This document shows, in pieces, positions 16,444 to 26,171 of a stretch of DNA of 51,339 nucleotides (its first letter is position 1; each line of letters opens with the position of its first letter). Origin of the DNA: Alphaproteobacteria bacterium (GTDB taxonomy: Bacteria; Pseudomonadota; Alphaproteobacteria; Rhizobiales; JAKIUO01); NCBI GenBank assembly GCA_024279115.1, contig JAJRRW010000141.1, positions 1 through 51,339 on the forward strand, written 5' to 3'. A program made the translations under genes and the position numbers. The notes below the pieces were generated by a model, which saw nothing but the letters and a program-made list of their open reading frames with translations, was not told the DNA's origin and searched no databases.

Positions 16444-16487
16444 TTTCGAGGTCGCGCCATCGCAAAGTAACCTGGATTGAGAGCAAT

Positions 16488-17735
16488 ATGAAACAGGCAG
16501 ATTATGTCATCATTGGCGCTGGTCCGGCAGCGGTCGCCGCTGCCGAGACCTTGCGCAGCACGGATAAGAGCGGCTCGATCGCCATTATTTCTCGCGAGAA
16601 TATCTCGCCTTATTCGCGTATGGCGTTGCCCTATTTTCTCACTGGTCAAATCTCGCAAAAAGGCACCTATTTGCGAAAATCCAGCGATCATTACAAACAG
16701 CGAGATATCACGCTCTATCACGCCACGGTCACCAGTATCGATCCGCAAAACAAGCACCTTGAGCTGGCAAGTGGTGGCCGTATTACCTATGGCAAACTGT
16801 TGATTGCGACCGGCGCATCTCCGGTAAAACCGCCATTGCCCGGACTGGACCTGCCTGGTGTCCACAATTGCTGGACGCTTGATGACGCCAAGGCGATGGC
16901 TCAGCGGGCGGGCCCGGGAGCCAATATCGTGTTGATGGGGGCAGGGTTCATCGGCTGTATCATTCTGGAGGCCTTGATGTCGCGCGGCGCCACTCTCACA
17001 GTTGTTGAGGCCGGAAACCGTATGGTGCCTCGCATGATGAATGATGTAGCGGGCAATATGCTGAAAAGCTGGTGCGAACAAAAAGGCATGACCATTTTGA
17101 CCTCAACACGTGTGGTCAGTGTCGCGCAGGCCAAGGGCAAGCTTGAAGTGACGCTCGATAATGGCGCGAGCGATCTGGTTGATCTTGTGGTGGTGGCAAC
17201 TGGCGTTGCCGCTAGTGTGGATTTTGCCTGCGGCACAGATATGGAGATCGAAGACGGCATCAAGATTGATGAGCACATGCAGACAAGTATCAACGATATA
17301 TACGCGGCGGGAGATTGCGCGCAGGGTCGTGATTTTTCAACCGGCTTTTGGTCGGTGCATGCCATCCAGCCGACCGCCACCGAACATGGTCACATCGCCG
17401 CTCTCAATATGGCGGGGCAAGAGGCCGCATACAAAGGCAGCCTCAATATGAATGTGCTGGATACGGCGGGCCTGATCTCTTCATCCTTTGGCCAATGGCA
17501 AGGGGTCGAGGGGGGGCAAAGCGCCCAAAACCTTGATGCGGAGCGCTATCGCTATACGCATTTGTCCTTTGAGGGGGATCGGCTGATCGGTGCCCTGACC
17601 ATCGGCCAGACTGACAATATCGGCATCTTGCGTGGTCTCATCCAGTCCCGCACCAAGCTGGGTGTCTGGAAGGACCGCTTGCTGAAAAACCCCAACCGCA
17701 TCGCCCAAAGCTATATCGCCAGCACTTTGATGTAA
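16488..17735 (+). CDS. FAD/NAD-dependent oxidoreductase subunit, AorC-like
   Basis: A 415-residue pyridine nucleotide-disulfide-type reductase. The N-terminal FAD motif is YVIIGAGPAAVAAAETL; a second dinucleotide fold has VLMGAGFIGCIILEAL followed by VVEAG, where the acidic residue after the second strand favours NAD over NADP; the FAD-closing motif is DIYAAGDCAQG. No redox-active CxxxxC pair is evident near the FAD. In the three-subunit Aromatoleum enzyme, AorC carries FAD and exchanges electrons with NAD, so the complex may couple aldehyde oxidation to NAD reduction. The gene lies 44 bases after the catalytic subunit and closes the operon. Confidence 0.9.
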   Translation: MKQADYVIIGAGPAAVAAAETLRSTDKSGSIAIISRENISPYSRMALPYFLTGQISQKGTYLRKSSDHYKQRDITLYHATVTSIDPQNKHLELASGGRITYGKLLIATGASPVKPPLPGLDLPGVHNCWTLDDAKAMAQRAGPGANIVLMGAGFIGCIILEALMSRGATLTVVEAGNRMVPRMMNDVAGNMLKSWCEQKGMTILTSTRVVSVAQAKGKLEVTLDNGASDLVDLVVVATGVAASVDFACGTDMEIEDGIKIDEHMQTSINDIYAAGDCAQGRDFSTGFWSVHAIQPTATEHGHIAALNMAGQEAAYKGSLNMNVLDTAGLISSSFGQWQGVEGGQSAQNLDAERYRYTHLSFEGDRLIGALTIGQTDNIGILRGLIQSRTKLGVWKDRLLKNPNRIAQSYIASTLM

Positions 17736-18217
17736 ATTTTTCTGGTAGGCCCCAAGGGGCTGGAGCCTCGCCCCACTGTTGCGGAGCCAATTACTGACCC
17801 TTGTTTCTGAGGAATGGTGGTGGCCTGCGCTGCGGATTTCCTGCAAATTACGCGAACAGCCCGCGGGTGTCTTTGATGGCCCTGTGCAGCCTGCTTGTCC
17901 ATCCATAATTTTGCTTGCAGACACTTTTGGAGACCGGGTTTGGATGGACGGTGTCTGCAATGATCGCATCTTTCTCGCAGCTCACCATCAAAAATTCCAT
18001 GAAGGGATTTTTTTTGGCTTTTCTCACTTGATGTGATGCCAGTCGATGACTGCTTGTTGCTGCATTTTGTGGGGGCCGGATTGATAAAGCTGGTGCCATT
18101 GCCAGGGAGAATTGGGCCGGGCTGGCGCACTCAAAGATCGCCTGATGGCGTTCACACGTGACGGTAAAATCTGCAACAAAGCGGACCGCTATCAGCGCAA
18201 TATTCTCTTTAGAGTGG
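17736..18217. other. Gene-poor stretch between the aor and nos operons
   Basis: About 480 bases without a recognisable gene. Overlapping ORFs exist on both strands (for example 17848-18231 minus, 127 residues) but none resembles a known family and none has a convincing ribosome site. It could hold a decayed gene or a terminator for the aor operon, though I see no strong hairpin with a T tract. The downstream edge contains the FNR-type box for nosR. Confidence 0.5.
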
Positions 18218-18231
18218 TTGATCAATATCAA
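18218..18231 (+). promoter_or_regulatory. FNR/DNR-type box upstream of nosR
   Basis: TTGATCAATATCAA matches the consensus TTGAT-N4-ATCAA exactly. It lies 67 bases before the ATG at 18299. Control of nos clusters by oxygen- and NO-responsive CRP/FNR regulators is well established, so anaerobic induction is likely here. Confidence 0.85.
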
Positions 18232-18298
18232 TGCAGCCAGTTCTTTGCTTCGCTATATTTCCAATAAAGCCATTTGGAATGACTTTACGAAGGAAGGC

Positions 18299-20568
18299 AT
18301 GTCTCAATTATTAGAAACATATTGCACATCTTTTGTAGAGCAGCTGTCGCACTGGTTCTCAGTGTCAGTCCGGTTTTGTCCGGCGGTGGTGATCTGGCCA
18401 AATATCTGGCGAAAGTGCCCGCCTCTGAATTTTTCCCCAAAGCCGATGGATATGGCAAGGTCATGGCGGACAAGCCGGTTGTCCTGGTAAGCAAAAATAG
18501 CAAAACCATCGGTTACGTGTTTCTCAATACTGATTTTTCGGGATCAATCGGCTATTCGGGAAAACCGATTAAAATTTTAATCGGACTTGATATTCACGGG
18601 CGCATAGCTGGCGCAAAGCTGGTCAAACATACAGAGCCCATTGTGCTTGCCGGTATACCCGAAAAGAAAATAACAAATTTTATAGAAGCCTATAAGACGC
18701 TTGATACCGCCAAGATTGCCAGCGCCAGTTCTACTGATAATGCGCCACCTGCCGATATCGTGTCTGGTGCGACCGTCACGGTTTTGGTGATTGACGATTC
18801 TATCCGCCGCGCGTCTGTTCGTGTTGCGCGTTTATTGGGCCTTGCTGGGCTTAGTGTCGCTCACAAGAAAACGGCGACCGTCAAAAAGACCGTCAATCGC
18901 GCCATGCACGACATAAAAGACTGGGAGACCATGACGGGAGAGGGGTCTGTACGCCGGTTGAAGCTGTCGGTTGGTGATATCAATGCCGCATTTGCAAAAA
19001 CCGGAAACGCGATAGCGATAGATCGCCCGGAACCTGGCTCACCCGATGAGACCTTTATTGATTTGTATGTTGCCTCGCTTAGTGTGCCAGGGATCGCAAA
19101 GAGCCTCATTGGCGAGGCTGAATATGCGCATTTGCAAAAACGGCTAAAAGCGGGACGCGAGGCCTTTTTGGTGATGGGGAGCGGCCGATACTCGTTTAAA
19201 GGGTCGGGCTATGTGCGCGGCGGTATTTTTGACAGAATCGTGGTGATCCAGGGCGAAGAACCCATGCGTTTTCGCGACAAGGTGCACAAGCGTCTTGGCG
19301 AAGTCGTCGCCGCTGGTGCCCCCGATGTTAAAGAGGTCGGGGTGTTTATGACCCCCAAGGGAGCGAACTTTGACCCGGTTGAAACCTGGCGATTACAATT
19401 GCTTGTGCATCGGGCCATCGGGGCCATCAAAAAGGTTTTTGTCAATTTCAACCTATCCTATCAGTTGCCATCCAAATATGTGAGCGTGGAAAAAATTGCT
19501 CTCTCCAAGGGCCAGAAGGTCGTTGCGAACAAGACCCTCCATGTTGATGATGAAGACGAGGCAGCCAGAAACGCGCTGTGGCAGCGTATCTGGCAGCAAA
19601 AAACGGCAATGATTGTCATCCTTGTCCTGGCGATCAGCGTGTTGACCATCATGTTTTTCTTCCAGAATTTTCTGGTGGTCAATGAACGTTTGACCAACCG
19701 CTTTCGCATCGGCTTTCTTCTTTTTACATTATTTTGGATCGGCTTTTATGCACAGGCACAGCTCTCGGTGGTCAATGTACTGGTATTTGCCAACGCCTTG
19801 CTTGGCGAATTTCGCTGGCAGTTCTTTTTGTTAGAGCCATTGATCTTCATTTGGTGGTGTTCAGTGGCGGCTTCCATCTTGTTCTGGGGGCGGGGCGCCT
19901 TTTGTGGCTGGCTATGCCCGTTTGGGGCACTGCAAGAACTTTTGAACAAAGTCGCAAGGTGGCGGAACGTGCCGCAAATCACGCTGCCCTGGGGGCTGCA
20001 TGAGCGGTTGTGGCCGATCAAATATCTGATCTTCCTGGCGCTGCTTGGCTTGTCTGTCTACTCGCTGTCATTCGCCGAGCAGCTCGCCGAAATCGAGCCG
20101 TTCAAGACCGCCATTGTCCTGCGGTTTGATCGTTCCTGGCCATATATTTTATTTGTCGGCGTCCTGCTGGTTGCGGGTCTGTTTATCGAGCGATTTTATT
20201 GCCGCTATTTGTGTCCGCTTGGGGCGGCGCTGGCTATTCCGGCGCGCATCGCCATGTTTCACTGGCTGAAACGCTATCGTAACTGCGGCGATCCTTGTCA
20301 TCTATGTGCGCAGGACTGCATGGTCCAGGCGATCGATCCGCTGGGCGAAATCAACCCCAATGAATGTCTGCATTGCCTGCATTGCCAGACCATGTATTTC
20401 AACGAAAATGTTTGCCCTGTGGTTATTCAAAAAACCGCCAAGGCTCGCAAGGCCGGGAACGCGTCCAAGGGCAATCTGGATGGTAAAAATACCGCCACAA
20501 TCGACGAAGCAAAAACCCTGCTTCGCAAGCCCCGCCGCCTTGGCCGGGCCCGAACTATAGAAGACTAG
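18299..20568 (+). CDS. nosR: Nitrous oxide reduction regulator/electron donor NosR (start region possibly frameshifted)
   Basis: Membrane flavo-iron-sulfur protein that supports NosZ activity and expression. A periplasmic FMN-binding domain has SGATVT near residue 151 (track numbering), where an ApbE-type enzyme such as NosX attaches FMN. Several membrane spans follow with CGWLCPFG and CRYLCPLG, and the C-terminal ferredoxin part has CGDPCHLCAQDC and CLHCLHCQ. The track start is TTG at 18322. A better ATG at 18299, with AGGAAGG upstream, is one frame off; an extra A in the run at 18315-18317 would give MSQLLENILHIFCRAAVALVLSV, a good signal peptide. Coordinates use that start, with the frame caveat. 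Confidence 0.9.
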
Positions 20569-20624
20569 GGAAGTAAGGTCGAAGCCCGCGTTGGAAACAA
20601 TGCCATAATCAAAGGGATCAGAAA

Positions 20625-22556
20625 ATGAGCGACAATAAAAAAACAGATGACGTCAAGAAATTGAACGAAGTCAAAAAAACGGGAGTCTCAAGGCGTTTGT
20701 TACTTGGTGGCTCGGCTGCTGCTGCAGGTGCTGGCGTATTGGCGTTGAAGGCGGGATTGCCTTCAACCCCCGCACATGCGGCCAGCAAGACGGCTGTCGC
20801 TCCTGGTGATCTGGATGAATATTACGGATTCTGGAGCAGCGGACAGGCGGGCGAAGTGCGCATTATGGGCGTCCCCTCAATGCGAGAATTGATGCGTATT
20901 CCCGTGTTCAACAGATGTAGCGCTACCGGCTGGGGGCAGACCAATGAAAGCCTCAAAATTCTGACCGAAAATATGCTGCCGCACGAAAGGCAATATTGGC
21001 AGGACAAGGGCGGTATTCCCTTGAGCGGCGATCTCCATCATCCCCACATGTCGTTTACCAATGGGACCTATGACGGGCGCTATATTTTCGTCAATGACAC
21101 AGCCAATACCAGGGTGGCGCGTATACGTTGTGATATCATGAAGGTCGACAAGATCATATCGATCCCCAATGCTTCTGGCATTCACGGACTTCGACCGCAA
21201 AAATTCCCGCGCACCGGCTATGTTTTTGCCAATGGCGAGCACCGCGGTCCCCTGCCTAACGATGGCACGGTGTTGGATGACCCCAAGAATTATCACGCCG
21301 TTTTCACAGCGATTGACGGGGACACCATGAAGGTGGCCTGGCAGGTGATGGTGGATGGCAATCTGGACAATGTGGATGCTGATTATCAGGGAAAATATGC
21401 CGTCTCTTCTTGTTATAATTCAGAGGAAGGGGTCAATCTTGCAGGCATGACCTCCTCGGAACAAGATTGGGCTGTGGTGTTTGACATTGCTGCGATTGAA
21501 GCTGGCGTAAAGGCAGGTGATTTTAAAACCTATGATGGCGGCGTGCCCGTGCTTGATGGCCGCAAGGGATCAAAATACACGATCTATATCCCGATCTCGA
21601 ACTCACCTCATGGTGTCAACACGGCTCCCGATGGCCATCATATCGTCGTCAATGGCAAATTGTCGCCGACCGTCACTGTGCTTGATGTCCGCCTGTTTGC
21701 TGATGTGTTCTCAGGCAAGCTAAAGCCACGTGGTTGCGTTGTAGCTGAGCCCGAACTGGGTCTTGGGCCTTTGCATACTGCTTTTGACAATAAGGGCAAT
21801 GCTTACACCACCTTGTTCCTTGATAGTCAGGCGTGCAAGTGGAGCATCGAAAAAGCCAAGCAGCAATATGCCGGCAAGAAAGTCGATCCCATATTGCACA
21901 AGATCGATGTGCATTATCAACCAGGGCATAACCATACCTCTATGGGGGAGACCAACAAGGCGGACGGCAAATGGCTGGTGTCACTTAACAAGTTTTCAAA
22001 GGACCGGTATATTAATGTTGGGCCGTTAAAGCCCGAAAATGATCAATTGATCGATATTTCGGGCGATAAAATGAAACTTGTTCATGATGGTCCAACCTTT
22101 GCCGAGCCGCATGATTGCATTATTGTTCATCGCTCGGTGGTCAATCCAAGCCATATTTATGACCGCGCTGACCCGATGTTTGACGACCTCAAAAAAATGG
22201 CCAAGAAGGATGGCATTGGAAATCTGGAGGATGCGGAGCATGTGATCCGCGATGGCAACAAGGTGCGTGTGTACATGCATTCTGTAGCGCCGAATTTTTC
22301 ACTTGAGAAGTTCACCGTAAAGCAGGGCGACGAGGTAACTGTGATCGTCACCAATATTGATGATGTGAGTGATCTGACGCATGGCTTTACGCTCGACAGT
22401 CATGGGATCGCTTTTGAAATCGGGCCACAACAAAGCGCCTCGGCAACCTTCAAGGCGGACATGCCCGGCGTTCATTGGTTCTATTGCCAATGGTTCTGCC
22501 ATGCCCTTCATATGGAGATGCGTGGCCGGATGATCGTCGAACCAAAGGCCACTTAA
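20625..22556 (+). CDS. nosZ: Nitrous oxide reductase NosZ (clade I, Tat-exported)
   Basis: Terminal reductase of denitrification, reducing N2O to N2 in the periplasm. The 643-residue precursor has a Tat signal ([16 protein letters not shown]), which places it in clade I. The beta-propeller CuZ region includes DLHHPHMSF, and further histidines appear in [13 protein letters not shown] and [11 protein letters not shown]. The C-terminal cupredoxin CuA site reads [15 protein letters not shown], with Cys 621 and Cys 625 plus the following His and Met. It stands 56 bases after nosR with a GGATCAGAAA-type leader. The sequence looks complete and functional. Confidence 0.97.
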   Translation: MSDNKKTDDVKKLNEVKKTGVSRRLLLGGSAAAAGAGVLALKAGLPSTPAHAASKTAVAPGDLDEYYGFWSSGQAGEVRIMGVPSMRELMRIPVFNRCSATGWGQTNESLKILTENMLPHERQYWQDKGGIPLSGDLHHPHMSFTNGTYDGRYIFVNDTANTRVARIRCDIMKVDKIISIPNASGIHGLRPQKFPRTGYVFANGEHRGPLPNDGTVLDDPKNYHAVFTAIDGDTMKVAWQVMVDGNLDNVDADYQGKYAVSSCYNSEEGVNLAGMTSSEQDWAVVFDIAAIEAGVKAGDFKTYDGGVPVLDGRKGSKYTIYIPISNSPHGVNTAPDGHHIVVNGKLSPTVTVLDVRLFADVFSGKLKPRGCVVAEPELGLGPLHTAFDNKGNAYTTLFLDSQACKWSIEKAKQQYAGKKVDPILHKIDVHYQPGHNHTSMGETNKADGKWLVSLNKFSKDRYINVGPLKPENDQLIDISGDKMKLVHDGPTFAEPHDCIIVHRSVVNPSHIYDRADPMFDDLKKMAKKDGIGNLEDAEHVIRDGNKVRVYMHSVAPNFSLEKFTVKQGDEVTVIVTNIDDVSDLTHGFTLDSHGIAFEIGPQQSASATFKADMPGVHWFYCQWFCHALHMEMRGRMIVEPKAT

Positions 22557-22560
22557 ACCA

Positions 22561-23856
22561 ATGACCATGTTCTGGTTTACATCTGCAAAAATGCTCAAGG
22601 TGGGGGTCATCCTTGCCTTGGGCTTGCTGCTGGGTATGCCTAATGGATTGGCGGCAACGATCACTGTCGATCCGCGGGTTGATCGGTTGGTGCAGGTTAT
22701 GTCGGCTGCGTCCGCGCGGGACACATTAAGGCTCCTGCCTGGTATCCATGCAGGCCCGTTGGAAATAACCAAGCCCTTGTCGATCATTGGAGAAAAAGGC
22801 GCCATTATCAAAGGCAATGGCAAGGGGAGTACGATCACGATCAAGGCGTCCGGCGTGACTATAAAGGATGTTGTGGTCACGGGGTCCGGGCTGTTGCTGG
22901 AAACACAGGATTCGGGAATATTTATATCTGATACCGCCGTCAATACAAAAATTCTGGACAATAAAGTCGAGAACAACCTGATCGGCATCTATGTCTGGGG
23001 GGCTGTGAAATCACTGGTCAAGGGCAACAAGATATTGGGGCGGCGTGATCTGCGTATGAACGAGCGCGGCAATGGTATTCAGATATGGAATGCACCAGGC
23101 ACCATTATCGAGGATAACGCCATCCGCTATGGTCGCGATGGAATTTTCGTAAACACAAGTAAAAACAATATTTTTCGCGGCAACCGCTTCGAGGATCTTC
23201 GGATCGCCGTACACTATATGTACACCAATAACAGCCGGGTGATCGGCAATGTCTCGCGCGGCAATCATATCGGCTATGCCATTATGTATTCCAAGAATAT
23301 TGTGGTGGCCAATAATGTGTCGGAAAATGATCGCGACCGCGGTCTGTTGTTTAATTTTGCCAACAAGACACAGATCAAACAAAACATTGTCAAAGGCGGC
23401 AGCGATAAATGTGTCTTCATATACAACTCCAACAAGAACAGTTTTACCGGTAATATTTTTTCGCAATGCAATATCGGTGTGCATTTTACCGCCGGATCAG
23501 AGCGCAACATCATCTATGACAATGCCTTCATTGATAACCGGACACAGGTAAAATATGTCGGCACCCGCTGGCTGGACTGGTCCCACAAGGGGCGCGGAAA
23601 TTTTTGGAGCGATAATGCGGCCTTCGATCTGGACCGCAATGGGATAGCGGATGCGGCCTATCGCCCAAACGATCTGACAGACCAGATAATCTGGCGCTAT
23701 CCAATTGCTAAATTATTGACCAATAGCCCGGCGGTTCAGCTATTGAAATGGGCGCAATCGGCGTTTCCGGCCCTTCATCCAGGTGGCGTCATAGATACGG
23801 CGCCTTTAATGGCACCGCCTGTCCCTACCATGCCAGTGAGGAGAGCAGGGTCATGA
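22561..23856 (+). CDS. nosD: Periplasmic NosD, CuZ maturation
   Basis: NosD is a right-handed beta-helix protein that works with the NosFY ABC transporter in assembling the CuZ sulfide-copper centre of NosZ. The 431-residue product has a signal peptide (LKVGVILALGLLLGMPNGLAA) and many parallel-helix repeats such as NSRVIGNVSRGNHIGYAIMYSKNIVVANNVSEN. The CASH-domain ending RWLDWSHKGRGNFWSDN is typical. It begins five bases after nosZ and its stop overlaps the nosF start (ATGA), indicating one operon. Confidence 0.95.
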   Translation: MTMFWFTSAKMLKVGVILALGLLLGMPNGLAATITVDPRVDRLVQVMSAASARDTLRLLPGIHAGPLEITKPLSIIGEKGAIIKGNGKGSTITIKASGVTIKDVVVTGSGLLLETQDSGIFISDTAVNTKILDNKVENNLIGIYVWGAVKSLVKGNKILGRRDLRMNERGNGIQIWNAPGTIIEDNAIRYGRDGIFVNTSKNNIFRGNRFEDLRIAVHYMYTNNSRVIGNVSRGNHIGYAIMYSKNIVVANNVSENDRDRGLLFNFANKTQIKQNIVKGGSDKCVFIYNSNKNSFTGNIFSQCNIGVHFTAGSERNIIYDNAFIDNRTQVKYVGTRWLDWSHKGRGNFWSDNAAFDLDRNGIADAAYRPNDLTDQIIWRYPIAKLLTNSPAVQLLKWAQSAFPALHPGGVIDTAPLMAPPVPTMPVRRAGS

Positions 23857-24778
23857 TGGAAAACCAGCGCATTAGCATTTCTCTAGCTGTCAAAAACTAT
23901 GAGGCGATCAAGGCGCTCAATGATGTCAGTTTTTCGGTTGATGCGGGGGAATGTGTGGCCCTTGTTGGCCCCAATGGAGCGGGCAAGAGTACGCTGTTTA
24001 AGCTGATCCTTGGTCTGATTCCCCTCACCAGCGGCCAGATCACGGTGCTGGGTCTGGAGCCGGGTAGTCCAGGGTTTGACACTATCAGGAAAAATATCGG
24101 TTTTTACCCGAGCAGGTTTTGTTTCAAGGCTCGTTGACCGGGCGCGAGACGCTGGTATTTTATTCGCGTCTGAAGGGGCAAAATACGGTTCGGATTGATG
24201 ATCTGTTTCAAACGGTCGAGTTGGTTGAGGCGGCGGATCGGCGCGTTGCCACCTATTCCAAAGGGATGCGCCAACGGCTTGGTCTGGCGCAAGCGCTGAT
24301 TGGCCAGCCAGACATCTTGATCCTTGATGAACCGACTTCAGGTCTTGATCCCGCATCGCGCCAAAATTTCTTCGAGATCATCGAGGGCGTCAAAAATACC
24401 GGCGCGGCTATTCTCATGTCGTCTCATGCGCTGACGGAACTGGAGGCGCGCACAGACCGTGTGGCTATTCTAAACCATGGCAAGCTTGCCGCCTTTGGGA
24501 CCATCATTGAACTAAAACAGGCGCTTTCCTTGTCTTCAAGAATAAAGATCAAGGCGGCTCATTCGAATATGGAAGAATTGTCACAGCAATTTTCAGACCG
24601 CTATAGCGCGGATAAATTTGCCAATGGTGTGGCCGTTCTGGAATGTCGGGAAGACCAAAAAATGTCGCTGCTCAAAGATCTTATGGGTAGCAATATTGCG
24701 CTTGAGTCCATCCAGATTGTCGAACCCACCCTGGAGCATGTTTTTTCGGCCTATACCTCAAGGGAAAAAAGCCAATGA
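23853..24778 (+). CDS. nosF: ABC transporter ATP-binding protein NosF (apparent frameshift near 24101-24105)
   Basis: ATPase that powers NosY in CuZ assembly. The first part has Walker A GPNGAGKS and runs to NIGFYPSRFCFKAR before a stop at 24137. The rest, starting GSLTGRETLVFYSRLKG with signature YSKGMRQRLGLAQA and Walker B LILDEPTSGLDP, lies in the next frame. Adding one T to the run at 24101-24105 joins them as NIGFLPEQVLFQGSLTGRETL, exactly the family sequence. The coordinates cover the restored gene. As written, the protein would be cut at about 95 residues and unable to hydrolyse ATP, so if the lesion is real nosZ maturation would be impaired. The start overlaps the nosD stop, and the end overlaps the nosY start. 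Confidence 0.9.
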
Positions 24779-25608
24779 ACCAGATCATGACCATTGCTGG
24801 CAAGGAAATCCGCGACGGCATGCGCAATCGCTGGGTGGTTGTGGTGACATTGCTGATGGCCGGTCTGGCGCTGATCTTGTCGCTATTGGGCAGCACTCCA
24901 ACCGGCACCACCAAGATAAGCACGCTGGCGGTGACCATTGTCAGCCTGTCATCGCTCAGTATTTTCTTCATTCCGCTGATTGCCTTGTTGCTGTCGTATG
25001 ACAGCATAGTGGGGGAAAGTGAGCGCGGCACCTTATTGCTCCTGCTTGCCTATCCCGTGGCACGCTGGCAGGTGGTCGTGGGCAAATTTACAGGCCATCT
25101 GACCTTGCTTTCAGCGGCCATTATTCTTGGCTATGGCGCCGCTGGAGTGGCTATTGTGGCGAGCGGTGAGAATGGCGAGATGAGCGAGGCGTGGGGCGGC
25201 TTTGTTGGTCTGCTGGGCTCCTCGGTTCTGCTGGGCGGCGTGTTTTTGGCCATTGGGCTGGCGATCAGTGCCGGGGTGCGTGAACGCGGCACCGCTGCCG
25301 CTGTTTGTGTCGCCATATGGCTGTTATTCGTGCTTGTTTACGATATGGGATTGCTGGCGGTTCTGGCAGCCGACAGCCAGCAGGTTCTTGGCGAACAACT
25401 GGTGACCGGATTATTGCTTGCCAACCCTACAGATGCTTATCGCATGCTCAATCTTATTGGCAATACTGAGGTCTCTCTTTTGTCGGGAATGGCCAGCCTG
25501 AGCGCGGCGCGCGACGTGTCCGTTTATGTGCTGGTGGGATTGTTGATTGGATGGTCGCTCCTGCCTATTGGTGCCGCATGTCTATTGTTTCAAAGGAGGC
25601 CATTATGA
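24775..25608 (+). CDS. nosY: ABC transporter permease NosY
   Basis: The 277-residue membrane partner of NosF. About six hydrophobic spans are visible, beginning with WVVVVTLLMAGLALILSLLG and ending LLIGWSLLPIGAACLLF. Family landmarks are GKEIRDGMRNRW at the N-terminus and YDSIVGESERGTLLLLLAYPVARWQVVVGKF. It overlaps nosF upstream and nosL downstream by ATGA-type junctions. Confidence 0.94.
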   Translation: MNQIMTIAGKEIRDGMRNRWVVVVTLLMAGLALILSLLGSTPTGTTKISTLAVTIVSLSSLSIFFIPLIALLLSYDSIVGESERGTLLLLLAYPVARWQVVVGKFTGHLTLLSAAIILGYGAAGVAIVASGENGEMSEAWGGFVGLLGSSVLLGGVFLAIGLAISAGVRERGTAAAVCVAIWLLFVLVYDMGLLAVLAADSQQVLGEQLVTGLLLANPTDAYRMLNLIGNTEVSLLSGMASLSAARDVSVYVLVGLLIGWSLLPIGAACLLFQRRPL

Positions 25609-26156
25609 TTTCGAAGACATTTTATGCTCTGTCGCTTTCGTTCGTCAGCCTGTTTTTGCTGACGGCGTGCAAAGACGAGGCGGTGATCCCCCAGGCGGTT
25701 GAATTGACGCGTGAAGCAAACGGTAATTATTGCGCGATGATCATTGTCGATCACCCGGGACCAAAAGCGCAAGTGCATGAAAAAGACAAGGAGGCGCCTT
25801 TGTGGTTCTCATCAGTTCGTGATGCGCTTGCCTATCTTAAGCTGCCTGGCGAAGCGCAAAATGTCCTGGTCTTTTATGTCCATGATATGGGCAAGGCCCA
25901 AAGCTGGGAAAAGCCCCAGAATGACGGCATCTGGATCAAGGCAAACGAGGCTGTATATGTGATTGAAAGCACGCGGCGCGGCGGCATGGGGACACGTGAA
26001 ACCGTGCCTTTTGCAAAGCGTTTGGCAGCCGAGCAGTTTGTCAAAAAATTTGGCGGTCGCATCGTCGCCTATGGCGACATACCCAATGATTATATTTTGG
26101 GTGATGATGGAGACTATAGCGATCAAAAACAAGTTAAGCGCGGCTCGCAGGGCTAA
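25605..26156 (+). CDS. nosL: Copper chaperone lipoprotein NosL
   Basis: NosL delivers Cu(I) for NosZ maturation. The protein begins with a lipoprotein signal, SLFLLTAC, with lipidation predicted on the Cys. The copper-binding region YCAMIIVDHPGPKAQV and the ALAYLKLPGEAQNVLVFYVHDMG segment fit the family. The track ORF starts at 25551, but the ATG at 25605 has AGGAGG upstream and opens the signal peptide. It overlaps the nosY stop. Length (183 residues) is normal. Confidence 0.95.
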   Translation: MISKTFYALSLSFVSLFLLTACKDEAVIPQAVELTREANGNYCAMIIVDHPGPKAQVHEKDKEAPLWFSSVRDALAYLKLPGEAQNVLVFYVHDMGKAQSWEKPQNDGIWIKANEAVYVIESTRRGGMGTRETVPFAKRLAAEQFVKKFGGRIVAYGDIPNDYILGDDGDYSDQKQVKRGSQG

Positions 26157-26171
26157 GGAAAGGAACAGGTT

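Noticed and set aside
17848-18231. Minus-strand ORF of 127 residues between aor and nos
   Set aside because: No recognisable motif and no ribosome site; it also runs through the FNR box.
9494-24105. Programmed ribosomal frameshifting in tupC, moeA and nosF
   Set aside because: The sites lack a typical slippery heptamer with a downstream structure, and three unrelated genes would need it; homopolymer error is simpler.
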